Counted from the first letter of the stretch, positions 16,436 through 24,477 are shown. The stretch: DNA of 38,023 nt from an uncultured Collinsella sp. (GCA_900546825.1 UREE01000014.1:1-38023); one strand, 5' to 3'. Notes: generated from the letters alone by a model not told the origin. Numbers and translations: made by a program.

Positions 16436-17503
16436 ATGGCGCTTCCTATGGTTTACGGCGGTCCCGGTCGGTATGTTCAGGGGCCGGGCGAACTTTCGCG
16501 TCAGGGCAGGTATTTGTCATGGTTGGGCTGCGCTGCCTATGTCTTGTTTGACCAGGGCACCGAGGATCGGCTGTGCAGGCAGATCGTCGATGGATTTCTG
16601 GACGAAGATCTAAGCGAGCCGTTCTTTAAGATTTATGACGGTCCGTGTACGGAAGATGCCGTTGTCGAAATGGCCAAGGAAGCCCGGGCCGAGTATTGCG
16701 ACATGGTGGTGGGTATTGGCGGCGGCAAGATGCTCGATATCGCCAAGGCAGTAGCGTTTTATGCCGAGTTGCCGTTGTGCGTATGCCCCACGGCGGCTTC
16801 GATGGACGGTCCGTGCAGTGCGATTTCGGTGCTGTATCACGAGGATGGGTCGTTCGACCGCTACCTGATGCTCGAGAAGAATCCAGACCTGGTCGTGGTC
16901 GATACCAACGTGGTCGCGGCGGCCCCACTGCGTATGACGGTTGCTGGTATGGGCGATGCGCTGGCAACGTACTTCGAGGCGCGTTCGTGCGCCGCGGCGC
17001 ACGGCGCCAACGAGCACGGTGGCGCGCCGGGGCACTTGGCCCTGGTCGCGGCACGTTCCTGCTACGACACGCTCATGGAATGCGGTGTCGCTGCCAAGCG
17101 CGATCTCAAAAAGGGCCGTACATCGCCGGCGGTTGAGCGTCTGATCGAGTGCAATATTCTGCTCTCGGGCGTCGGTTTTGAGAGTGGTGGCTTGGCGTTG
17201 GCGCATGCCATCGCCAACGGTCTGACGATCCTGCCCGAGTGCAAGGCCATGCATGGTGAGGCCGTGGCATTTGGTCTGGTGGTGCAGCTGCGCCTGGAGC
17301 GTGAGCCCGAGCTTGATCAGGTGCTCGAGTTTTGCCAGCGCGTCGGTCTGCCGACGACGCTTGAGGAGCTGGGGCTTGGTGAGATTACCGATGCCGATTT
17401 GCTGAGCGTTGCCGACGCAACTTTTAAGAACGAGCGCAACATGGCCAACGAACAGGCAAAGGTGACTAGGCAAAAGCTCGTGCAGCTCATGCGCGAGGCA
17501 TAG
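16436..17503 (+). CDS. glycerol dehydrogenase paralogue
   Basis: 355 aa member of the GldA family, clearly paralogous to the gene before it. Seen: GIGGGKMLDIAKAVAFY (93-109), PTAASMDGPCSAISVLY and intact zinc ligands Asp174 (GMGDALATYFEA), His257 (LAHAIANG) and His273 (AMHGEAVAFG), so it is probably active. It differs in a Cys-rich N-terminal third and in the substrate-side loops, and its codon bias is weaker, arguing for divergence in substrate rather than recent duplication. The start at 16436 has GGGCGG eight bases upstream. A different polyol or hydroxyketone (for example 1,2-propanediol) is possible. Substrate cannot be read from sequence. Confidence 0.85.
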   Translation: MALPMVYGGPGRYVQGPGELSRQGRYLSWLGCAAYVLFDQGTEDRLCRQIVDGFLDEDLSEPFFKIYDGPCTEDAVVEMAKEARAEYCDMVVGIGGGKMLDIAKAVAFYAELPLCVCPTAASMDGPCSAISVLYHEDGSFDRYLMLEKNPDLVVVDTNVVAAAPLRMTVAGMGDALATYFEARSCAAAHGANEHGGAPGHLALVAARSCYDTLMECGVAAKRDLKKGRTSPAVERLIECNILLSGVGFESGGLALAHAIANGLTILPECKAMHGEAVAFGLVVQLRLEREPELDQVLEFCQRVGLPTTLEELGLGEITDADLLSVADATFKNERNMANEQAKVTRQKLVQLMREA

Positions 17504-17654
17504 TTTGGCGCTTGATTGACCTTGTGCAATCGAGGCGGCGATAGGCCATGGGCTATTTGCCGCAAAGATGCGCCGCGTGAAATTTGCCCGAGGTGTGGAC
17601 CGATAGCGTATTATTATCTCTTGCTTGTTTGCACTGCTCAGGGAGGGGCCGCGC

Positions 17655-18908
17655 ATGGCGCAGGAACACGATCTGTTTGATGACATTATCGAGATCAGCA
17701 AGGGTTTCGACTTTCTTAAAAACCCGCTTGGCGGCGTGACCGATGCACTCGATCCGTCGGCGCTGCAGTGGAATCCTGCCGACTACAAGGAGCGTCCGCG
17801 CGGAAACACCATTCCGTGCTTGACCTGCAAAAACGAGAAGAGCGGCTGCACCGCGTGCATGGATGTGTGCCCGGTCAACGCCATCGAGGTCGAGGAAGAC
17901 GCCATTGAGATCCTCGACTCCTGTCGCAAGTGCGGCCTGTGCGCCGCCGCCTGTCCGACGGAGGCGATCATCTCGCCGCGCCTGGCGCCCAAAAACCTTT
18001 ACGACGACATTGTCTCGGCAGCTACGAGCCACGAGACCGCCTACGTTACCTGCACGCGCGCCCTCAAGCGCATGCCGCGCGAGAACGAGGTCGTCGTTGC
18101 CTGTGTGGGCGATATTACTGCCGAGACCTGGTTCTCGGTGCTGGCCGACTATCCCAACGTGAGCGTCTACCTGCCACTGGGCGTGTGCGATAAGTGCCGC
18201 AACACCGGTGGCGAGGATATTCTGGGCGAGGCCATCGCTACTGCCGAGGAGTGGGCCGGTACGGGCATGGGCCTGGAGGTCGACCCCAAGAGCCTCAAGT
18301 GCCATAAGCGCCGCGAGTACGAGCGCAAGGAGTACATGGATAAGATTGCCCGTACAACGGGCCTGACGGTGACCAAGCTCAATCCTGCGACGGCTGCGCT
18401 GGCTTCGGTGACGCAGAAGTTGAAGGCCCGCCGTCACCAGATCACGCAGCTCGAGCGTACGCTCAACACCATGTGCGGCACCACGACGACTAAGCGTCGC
18501 CGTTCGCTCACGCACGGGCGGCAGCTGGTGCTCTCGACGCTGCAGAACCACCCCGAGCTTGCCCAGAATATGCAGGTGAGCACACCGGAATGCGATTTCG
18601 ACAAGTGCACGTCGTGCGGCGAGTGCGTCAACGTGTGCCCCACGTTTGCCTGCGATTTGGTGGGAAGCGGTCGCTTTGCACTGGAGTCCACGTATTGCCT
18701 AGGTTGCGGAGCCTGCGTCAAGGTGTGCCCCGAGCATGCGCTCAAGCTGGTCGAGCACGATGCGTCCAATCTGGTCGTTGTCGACCCCGAGGCCGAGGAA
18801 AAGGCCGCTCAGAAGGCCAAGGCCCACGAGGAGGCCGAGAAGGTCAAGGCCGAGGCAAAGGAAAAGCTCAACAAGATGCTCGACCAAGTGGAAAAGCTCG
18901 CGGACTAG
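17655..18908 (+). CDS. polyferredoxin-like 4Fe-4S protein with two bicluster domains
   Basis: 417 aa cytoplasmic electron carrier or subunit. Seen: an N-terminal bicluster region with Cys55/58/65/68/72 and Cys90-x2-Cys93-x2-Cys96-x3-Cys100-Pro; a middle part (about 120-290) with conserved-looking CVGDITAETW and GVCDKCRNTGG, two Cys pairs that may bind a further cofactor; a second bicluster near 312-355 (CDFDKCTSCGECVNVCP and YCLGCGACVKVCPEH); and a Lys/Glu/Ala-rich coiled tail (about 375-417). The start at 17655 follows GGGAGGGG. No oxidoreductase partner gene is adjacent. I do not recognise a named family. Redox partner of a dehydrogenase or maturation enzyme is an inference from the clusters only. 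Confidence 0.75.
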   Translation: MAQEHDLFDDIIEISKGFDFLKNPLGGVTDALDPSALQWNPADYKERPRGNTIPCLTCKNEKSGCTACMDVCPVNAIEVEEDAIEILDSCRKCGLCAAACPTEAIISPRLAPKNLYDDIVSAATSHETAYVTCTRALKRMPRENEVVVACVGDITAETWFSVLADYPNVSVYLPLGVCDKCRNTGGEDILGEAIATAEEWAGTGMGLEVDPKSLKCHKRREYERKEYMDKIARTTGLTVTKLNPATAALASVTQKLKARRHQITQLERTLNTMCGTTTTKRRRSLTHGRQLVLSTLQNHPELAQNMQVSTPECDFDKCTSCGECVNVCPTFACDLVGSGRFALESTYCLGCGACVKVCPEHALKLVEHDASNLVVVDPEAEEKAAQKAKAHEEAEKVKAEAKEKLNKMLDQVEKLAD

Positions 18909-18927
18909 CTAAACGAGCGTAAATGAT

Positions 18928-18958
18928 GACCGGTGGGACAGGTACTGCCCCGCCGGTC
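18928..18958. repeat. palindrome carrying a GGGACAGGTAC phrase
   Basis: GACCGG-x-GGG pairs with CCC-x-CCGGTC. The loop side contains GGGACAGGTACT, echoing the palindrome at 9032-9064. On the plus strand it is followed by A residues, so it is not a classical terminator of the ferredoxin gene. Confidence 0.55.
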
Positions 18959-19029
18959 AAAAAAGTTGCGGTGGGATAGTTCCTGTTTTGCCCTTAAGCT
19001 GGCCATTCTAGGAACTATCCCACCGCAAC
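18957..19029 (-). terminator. long-stem terminator after the GntR gene
   Basis: Perfect 19-bp inverted repeat, 18965-18983 and 19011-19029 (arms begin GTTGCGGTGGGATAG), with a 27-base loop. On the minus strand it is followed by six T residues, so it terminates the GntR gene ending at 19040; the stem could also stop transcripts from the convergent ferredoxin gene. Confidence 0.85.
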
Positions 19030-19039
19030 TAATAGATGG

Positions 19040-19795
19040 TTAGCTCATACTGCTCTGATGGGTCTCGCTGCCGTTATTGCGGCGGGTGACCGTTTCGTGG
19101 AGTAAAAAGAAGCTGGGAACCTGCTTTGTCTCGGTGTATTCCATAAGGATGCCGTCGGCGTTGTAGGTCTGTCCGCGTACAACGGCGAGTGCGTTAAAGT
19201 CGTCGAGATCGAGCACGCGTGCATCCTCGGGCGTGGGATGCTCAATCGTTACATCGCGTTTGCCCGTGGCAATCTTAATGCCAAGGCCTTCTTCGATGTA
19301 ACGATAGATCGAGTCGTTGACAATCTCGGGTGTCAGCCCCGGTACCTGTGAGCTTAGGTAATAGGAGTCGTCGGAGCACACGGCCCGTCCGTCTGCATAA
19401 CGGATGCGTTTGGCACGCGTGAGCTCACAGCCTTCAGGAAACCCGGTAATCTTGGAGAGCGCCTTGTTACAGACGAGGAGCTCAAAGACAGTGGTAACCG
19501 TTTTGAGCTCAAAGCCTCGACTGGCTGCGATTTCCTTAAAGGTCTCGAGTCCGCCGCCACCACGACTCTTCTCGTCACTGATGTTGCGAATGACGCGCAT
19601 CCCTTTGCCTTGCTGGGGAAGCACGTAACCATCTGCCGCAAGCATCGAGATGGCGCGACGGACCGTCATGCGCGAGCAGTCAAACAGCTGCGTGAGCTCA
19701 GTCTCCGAAGGCAGATAGCTCTGATAGGCGTATGTGCCGTCGTCAATCGACTGCTTCACGTTGTCATAAATAGTTTGGAAGATGGCTCGCGCCAT
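19040..19795 (-). CDS. GntR-family regulator with UTRA domain (TreR-like)
   Basis: 251 aa. N-terminal winged helix (about 1-70; SYLPSETELTQLFDCSRMTVRRAISMLAADGY is split by the recognition helix CSRMTVRRA) and a C-terminal UTRA effector domain that usually binds a sugar phosphate. It resembles TreR-type repressors of alpha-glucoside PTS loci. The ATG at 19795 has AGGAG seven bases upstream. It is separated by about 65 bp from the zinc dehydrogenase gene, which precedes it on the same strand. Palindromes fitting a GntR/TreR operator (core CTTGTCTAGA) lie in the divergent region before the dehydrogenase and PTS genes, so it probably controls both arms of the locus in response to a phosphorylated disaccharide or its product. 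Confidence 0.88.
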   Translation of the reverse strand: MARAIFQTIYDNVKQSIDDGTYAYQSYLPSETELTQLFDCSRMTVRRAISMLAADGYVLPQQGKGMRVIRNISDEKSRGGGGLETFKEIAASRGFELKTVTTVFELLVCNKALSKITGFPEGCELTRAKRIRYADGRAVCSDDSYYLSSQVPGLTPEIVNDSIYRYIEEGLGIKIATGKRDVTIEHPTPEDARVLDLDDFNALAVVRGQTYNADGILMEYTETKQVPSFFLLHETVTRRNNGSETHQSSMS

Positions 19796-19860
19796 GACGG
19801 TCTCCTAGAGCTGGGTGCGTGAACGACGGATGAGGGCCGCCCACGCAGGTGTCAATCGAT

Positions 19861-20886
19861 TTACTTGCTGGGGTCGATTATATATTTGCCCATGGCACGC
19901 AGGGCCGGGTCTGACAGGATGGCGCCGAGTTCATCGAGGGAGGCTACCTTTGCGACCATCGAGGATACGTCGAGCCTGCCAGAGTCGATGAGCTCGAGCG
20001 CGCGACGCTGTGTGTAAGGGTTGATGTAGGACGAGGTGAGCACGAGCTCCTTCTGGAAGACCTCGAAGGGCTTGACGGTGATTGTCTCATCGGGCTTGGT
20101 GAGGCCGAACATCATGACCGTAGCCTTGTGGCCGGCGATCTGGATGGCCTGCTCAATGGTGACGGGCTTGCCGACGCATTCGATTACAACGTCGACGTTG
20201 CCGACGCCCTCCTGCTTCAGGCGGGCCGGGACGTTCTCGTGGATGGAATCAATTGCCAGGTCGGCGCCGAGTTTGAGCGCAACCTCGCGCTTGCCTTCGA
20301 CAGGCTCGAGCAAGACAACCTTGGTGGCGCCGGCGTTTTTGGCGAGCTGCATCATGAGCAGACCGATCATGCCACCGCCGATAACGACAACTGTGCTGCC
20401 GGGCTTGATGTTGCACATATCGATGCCGTGCAGACAGCAGGCGACGGGCTCGGTCATAGCACCCTGCTCAAAGCTGGTGTGATCGCCCAACTTGTAGACT
20501 TGCTGCATATCGACGGAGCAGTACTCGGCAAAGCCGCCGTTAACGGTGGTGCCGTAACCGGTCATATGCTCGCAGTAGTGGTTGATTCCGTCGCGGCAGG
20601 GTTCACAGCAGCCGCAGGGATGGTTTGGGTCGATGCACACGCGATCGCCCGGTTTAAAGCCGGCGACGTCGCTGCCCACGGCCTCGACAACGCCGGCAAA
20701 CTCATGACCAAGGATCGTGGGCGGGGTAACGTCGGCTGCACCCTTGTCACCTTCATAGATATGAACGTCGGTACCGCAGACGCCGCAAGCTTTGACGTTG
20801 ATCAGAACGTCGCGCCTGCCCACGGCCGGCTTTGCCGATTCCTCGACTCTGAGGTCGTGCTTTCCATAGAAGACCGCGCTTTTCAT
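19861..20886 (-). CDS. zinc-dependent polyol/alcohol dehydrogenase (MDR, sorbitol-dehydrogenase type)
   Basis: 341 aa medium-chain dehydrogenase. Seen: catalytic-zinc ligands Cys37 (GVCGTD) and His61-Glu62 (LGHEFAG); structural-zinc cysteines Cys91, Cys94, Cys97 and Cys105; the NAD-binding turn VVIGGGMIGLL (about 166-178). The pattern fits sorbitol/xylitol/threonine-type dehydrogenases; the exact substrate is uncertain. The start at 20886 has AAGGAG upstream. It is divergent from the PTS gene and shares its operator region, and is upstream of the GntR regulator. One reading of the locus is that it oxidises the polyol freed from an alpha-glucosyl polyol; this is inference. Confidence 0.85.
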   Translation of the reverse strand: MKSAVFYGKHDLRVEESAKPAVGRRDVLINVKACGVCGTDVHIYEGDKGAADVTPPTILGHEFAGVVEAVGSDVAGFKPGDRVCIDPNHPCGCCEPCRDGINHYCEHMTGYGTTVNGGFAEYCSVDMQQVYKLGDHTSFEQGAMTEPVACCLHGIDMCNIKPGSTVVVIGGGMIGLLMMQLAKNAGATKVVLLEPVEGKREVALKLGADLAIDSIHENVPARLKQEGVGNVDVVIECVGKPVTIEQAIQIAGHKATVMMFGLTKPDETITVKPFEVFQKELVLTSSYINPYTQRRALELIDSGRLDVSSMVAKVASLDELGAILSDPALRAMGKYIIDPSK

Positions 20887-20951
20887 GGTGACTCCTTAAC
20901 GTGGCGGTGAATGTTGTAATGAAGTATAGGCATGTATATAGATATAGACAA

Positions 20952-20967
20952 GCACATCTAGACAAGT
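20952..20967. promoter_or_regulatory. candidate GntR/UTRA operator, dehydrogenase side
   Basis: Site GCACATCTAGACAAGT shares ATCTAGACAAGT with the inverse of the site at 21083-21098. A further half-site TATAGACAAG lies just before it (20943-20952). It sits about 65-80 bp upstream of the dehydrogenase start codon. Confidence 0.6.
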
Positions 20968-21082
20968 AGAAAAGAAATTTAAAATGCAGCCATCAGCTAT
21001 GTCAGATTTAGCAGGCGAAATACTGGACATATACCGTTTACGGCCAATAATCAACCGTTTACCGACCGCAGTCTTTATGCTA

Positions 21083-21098
21083 ACTTGTCTAGATAAGT
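21083..21098. promoter_or_regulatory. candidate GntR/UTRA operator, PTS side
   Basis: Near-perfect palindrome ACTTGTCTAGATAAGT (one mismatch pair), resembling CTTGTnTAnACAAG-type sites bound by TreR-like GntR proteins. Located about 145 bp before the PTS start codon. Confidence 0.65.
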
Positions 21099-21113
21099 GA
21101 TGTGATAAAACGT

Positions 21114-21238
21114 AAGTGCAAGAAGTCAGGGACACGGGCCCACCCGTCCTATTGCACGAGGTACACGCAAACGGCGCGTCTGCGGTCTCGAGTGAAGCCA
21201 AAACCGCAGCGCTCCGAATGAAGAGAGGGGGATTCCCC
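21114..21238 (+). promoter_or_regulatory. hairpin-rich 5' leader of the PTS gene
   Basis: About 140 bp between operator and start codon. Hairpins: outer TGCAA/TTGCA with inner GGAC/GTCC (about 21117-21157); CTGCGGT/ACCGCAG at 21180-21209; and GGGG-GATT-CCCC at 21227-21238, which contains the only plausible ribosome binding site. This could mask translation initiation or form an antitermination leader; no ribonucleic antiterminator consensus was recognised. Confidence 0.4.
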
Positions 21239-21241
21239 GTC

Positions 21242-22852
21242 ATGATGCAAAAGATACAACGTTTCGGCGGTGCAATGTACACGCCTGCAATTCTTTTCGC
21301 ATTTTCCGGAATCGTCGTCGGCCTGGGTACGTTGTTTACCACCGAGGCGATCTTTGGCGAGATGGCCACAGCGGGTCATCTTTGGTTTGATTGCTGGAAT
21401 GTGCTGCTCCAGGGTGGTTGGACGCTCTTTAACCAGATGCCGTTGCTGTTTTGCGTAGCGTTGCCAATCTCGCTCGCGAACAAGCAGAACGCTCGCTGCT
21501 GCATGGAGGCTTTGGCCATCTACCTTACCTTCAACTACTTTGTAAGCACAATCTTGGGGCAGTGGGGCCCTGTCTTTGGGGTCGACTACTCTGTCGAGGC
21601 GGGCAGCGGTACTGGTCTTGCCACTATCGCAAGCATCAAAACGCTTGATATGGGCATCATGGGCGCGCTTATCATTTCTGGTATCGCCACGATGCTTCAC
21701 AACAAGTACTTCGACACCGAGCTTCCTGAGTGGCTGGGCGTGTTCTCGGGCTCCGTATTCATTTATATGATCGGTTTCTTCGTTATGGTTCCGGTCGCTC
21801 TTATCGCCTGCCTGGTGTGGCCGCATGTTCAGGCTGCTATCTCCGCCTTCCAGGGATTCATCCTTTCCGCCGGTACGTTTGGCGTGGGCGTCTTTGCTTT
21901 CTTCGAGCGCGTGTTGATTCCTACAGGCCTGCACCACTTTATCTATACGCCGTTCTATTATGACAACGCGGCGGTCAACGGCGGCATCTTTGCTGCTTGG
22001 GCCAACATCCTGCCCCAACTGGCTGCCGATCCGAGCATTGCTCTTAAGGATGCCGCACCCTGGGCTGCCTATACCTGCCCTGGTTGGACTAAAGTCTTCG
22101 GCTCGCTTGGCGTCGCCATTGCGTTCTATATGACCGCCAAACCCGAGCGCAAGCAGCGCGTCAAGGCTCTGCTCATTCCCGTCACCCTTACCGCTATGCT
22201 TTGCGGTATTACCGAGCCGCTTGACTTCACCTTCCTGTTCATCGCGCCCGGCCTGTTCGTCGTCCACTGCGTGCTCGGAGCGCTCGGCTGCATGGCTCAA
22301 AACCTCCTTGGCGTCGTGGGCATCTTCGACGGCGGCATCATCTCGATGCTCTCGTGGGACTGGCTGCCCCTTTGGGCCGCACACGGTCTGCAGTACGCCA
22401 TCTCCATCCTTGTCGGTCTGTGCTTTACCGCCCTTTGGGTCGTGGTTTTCCGTTTCCTGATCGTCAAGTTCGACTTTAAGACCCCCGGTCGTGAGGATGA
22501 CGATGTTGAGGTCGAGCTCAAGTCCAAGGCCGACTACAAGCAAAAGCAGGGCGGTGCTGCTGCTGGCAAATCGGTCGCCCAGAATAAAGATGATGAGCGC
22601 TTGGTGCTTGCCGAGAACATCCTCGATCTGCTCGGTGGCACGGATAACATCATCGATGTAACTAACTGCGCTACCCGTCTGCGCGTTAACGTCAAGGACA
22701 AGAGCGTCGTTGCACCCGAGGCTTCCTTCAAGGCGATCGGTACGCATGGCTTGGTGGTCCAAGGTCAGTCGATCCAGGTCATCATCGGCCTTACCGTCCC
22801 GCAGGTTCGCGAGAAGTTCGAGAGTCTTCTGAAGTTCGAGAGTCTTCTGTAA
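21242..22852 (+). CDS. PTS EIIBC, alpha-glucoside (maltose-type) permease
   Basis: 536 aa from the ATG at 21242, preceded by GAGAGGGGG; the reading frame extends 42 codons upstream but that part is the leader. It imports and phosphorylates a glucoside. Seen: EIIC (about 1-420) with about ten hydrophobic segments, GLHHFIYTPFYYD and GITEPLDFTFLFIAP; a charged linker (about 425-455); EIIB (about 460-530) with the phosphorylated Cys in VTNCATRLRV. No EIIA is present, so a glucose-type EIIA elsewhere must feed it. The next gene is a GH4 phosphoglucosidase, fixing the substrate class as alpha-glucosides. The extreme C terminus carries an exact 18-bp tandem duplication that doubles KFESLL. Confidence 0.9.
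   Translation: MMQKIQRFGGAMYTPAILFAFSGIVVGLGTLFTTEAIFGEMATAGHLWFDCWNVLLQGGWTLFNQMPLLFCVALPISLANKQNARCCMEALAIYLTFNYFVSTILGQWGPVFGVDYSVEAGSGTGLATIASIKTLDMGIMGALIISGIATMLHNKYFDTELPEWLGVFSGSVFIYMIGFFVMVPVALIACLVWPHVQAAISAFQGFILSAGTFGVGVFAFFERVLIPTGLHHFIYTPFYYDNAAVNGGIFAAWANILPQLAADPSIALKDAAPWAAYTCPGWTKVFGSLGVAIAFYMTAKPERKQRVKALLIPVTLTAMLCGITEPLDFTFLFIAPGLFVVHCVLGALGCMAQNLLGVVGIFDGGIISMLSWDWLPLWAAHGLQYAISILVGLCFTALWVVVFRFLIVKFDFKTPGREDDDVEVELKSKADYKQKQGGAAAGKSVAQNKDDERLVLAENILDLLGGTDNIIDVTNCATRLRVNVKDKSVVAPEASFKAIGTHGLVVQGQSIQVIIGLTVPQVREKFESLLKFESLL
22814..22849 (+). repeat. 18-bp tandem duplication at the end of the PTS gene
   Basis: Two identical 18-bp units, 22814-22831 and 22832-22849, in frame, ending directly at the TAA stop. 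They give the terminal repeat KFESLL KFESLL. Looks like a recent slippage event. Confidence 0.9.
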
Positions 22853-22870
22853 AACATCGTCCATCGAAAC

Positions 22871-22909
22871 AATCGGCCTTGCGAGCCGGTATGCACCGCA
22901 AGGCCGATT
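22871..22909 (+). terminator. stem-loop between PTS and GH4 genes
   Basis: 13-bp perfect stem (AATCGGCCTTGCG and its complement) with a 13-base loop, no T tract after it (TCTAGAG). More likely an attenuator or mRNA-processing/stability hairpin that sets the PTS:glucosidase ratio than a full stop. Confidence 0.6.
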
Positions 22910-23006
22910 CTAGAGATAAAAAACTCCACTTCTAGGTAACAATTCCAAACCGTGCAGGCCGCGTACGGGGATGGATTGAGCAAGCGGCCAGAATGAGGAG
23001 GACATC

Positions 23007-24350
23007 ATGTCCAAGAAAAACTATGCCGTGACCATTGCCGGCGGTGGCTCTACCTTCACCCCGGGCATCGCTCTGATGCTGCTTGAGGAGCGCGACCGCT
23101 TCCCGGTCAACAAGGTGACCTTCTACGACAACAACGCCGAGCGCCAGGAGACCGTGGCCAAGGCCTGCGAGATCTACTTCCACGAGAACGCCCCCGAGGT
23201 TGAGTTCAACTACACCACCGATCCCGAGACCGCATTCACCGGGACCGACTTCGTCCTTGCTCACATCCGCGTCGGCCTGTACGCTATGCGCGAGCTCGAC
23301 GAGAAGATCCCCCTCAAGTACGGCTGCGTTGGTCAGGAGACCTGCGGCGCTGGCGGCATCGCCTACGGTATGCGCTCCATCGGCGGTGTCATCGAGATCC
23401 TGGACTACATGGAGAAGTACAGCCCCAACGCCTGGATGCTCAACTACTCCAACCCCGCGGCCATCGTCGCCGAGGCCTGCCGCGTGCTGCGCCCCAACAG
23501 CCGCATCATCAACATCTGCGACATGCCGATCGACCTCATGGATAAGATGAGCCGTATGTGCGGCATCAAGGATCGTCGCGAGCTGCAGTACAGCTACTAC
23601 GGCCTCAACCACTTTGGTTGGTGGAGCAAGATCTACGACAAGGAGGGTAACGACCTCATGCCGCAGATCAAGGAGCACATGGCAAAGAACGGCTACTTGG
23701 ACGGCATTGAGCACGAGGCCGGTAAGGAGCAGCACGTCGAGGAGAGCTGGATTCACACCTTCGGCAAGGCCAAGGATGTCTATGCTGTCGATCCCGAGAC
23801 GATTCCCAACACCTACCTCAAGTATTACCTGTACCCGGACTATGTTGTCGAGACGTCTGACCCCAACTACACTCGCGCCAATGAGGTTATGGACGGCCGC
23901 GAGAAGAAGGTCTTTGGCGCTTGCCGCGACATCATCGCCAAGGGTACTGCCAAGGACGGCGGCTTTGAGCCCGACGTACACGCCAACTACATCGTCGACC
24001 TTGCCTGCGCACTGGCCGAGAATACGCTCGAGCGCTTCCTGCTGATTGTCCCCAACGATGGCGCTGTGCCCAACTTCGACCCGACGGCCATGGTCGAGGT
24101 GCCTTGCATCGTTGGCTCCAACGGCTTTGAGAAGATCTGCCAGGGCCCGATCCCGCAGTTCCAGAAGGGCCTGATGGAGCAGCAGGTTTCCGTCGAGAAG
24201 CTCGTTGTCCAGGCTTGGGTCGAGGGCAGCTACCAGAAGCTCTGGCAGGCACTCACGCTCTCCAAGACCATTCCTTCGGCGAGCGTTGCCAAGCAGATCC
24301 TGGACGAGCTCATCGAGGCCAACAAGGATTTCTGGCCCGAGCTTAAGTAA
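23007..24350 (+). CDS. 6-phospho-alpha-glucosidase, GH4 (GlvA/MalH type)
   Basis: 447 aa, normal GH4 length. It hydrolyses 6-phospho-alpha-glucosides such as maltose 6'-phosphate using NAD and a divalent metal, with no membrane or signal segment. Seen: N-terminal NAD-binding AGGGSTFTPG (11-20), LNYSNPAA (Asn149), CDMP with Cys171 and Asp172, and NHFGWW with His202; these positions match those recalled for Bacillus GlvA. CDMP is the motif of the alpha-glucoside branch; beta enzymes have CNVP. The ATG at 23007 follows GAGGAGG. It lies 154 bp after the PTS gene, with a hairpin between, probably one transcript. Products are glucose 6-phosphate plus the aglycone. Very biased codons indicate high expression. 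Confidence 0.93.
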   Translation: MSKKNYAVTIAGGGSTFTPGIALMLLEERDRFPVNKVTFYDNNAERQETVAKACEIYFHENAPEVEFNYTTDPETAFTGTDFVLAHIRVGLYAMRELDEKIPLKYGCVGQETCGAGGIAYGMRSIGGVIEILDYMEKYSPNAWMLNYSNPAAIVAEACRVLRPNSRIINICDMPIDLMDKMSRMCGIKDRRELQYSYYGLNHFGWWSKIYDKEGNDLMPQIKEHMAKNGYLDGIEHEAGKEQHVEESWIHTFGKAKDVYAVDPETIPNTYLKYYLYPDYVVETSDPNYTRANEVMDGREKKVFGACRDIIAKGTAKDGGFEPDVHANYIVDLACALAENTLERFLLIVPNDGAVPNFDPTAMVEVPCIVGSNGFEKICQGPIPQFQKGLMEQQVSVEKLVVQAWVEGSYQKLWQALTLSKTIPSASVAKQILDELIEANKDFWPELK

Positions 24351-24390
24351 GGACTGCTGTCTCGAACTCTCACGCATCTCTGCTTCATTT

Positions 24391-24434
24391 GCGCCGCCGC
24401 GGTGTCCGGATTCGCCCGGATGCTGCGGCGGCGC
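24391..24434 (+). terminator. GC-rich hairpin between GH4 and ychF
   Basis: Arms GCGCCGCCGC..TCCGG and CCGGA..GCGGCGGCGC form a long stem with small bulges, followed by TATACTTAT. Probable terminator of the sugar operon; the same TATACT could be the -10 of ychF. Confidence 0.6.
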
Positions 24435-24477
24435 TATACTTATGCAGTTTGAAGTACCTGTATCAAAAGGAGCTGTC

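Noticed and set aside
15204..17701. Long minus-strand frames opposite both gldA genes
   Set aside because: Antisense shadows; sense strand has complete zinc and NAD motifs and terminators in the right direction.
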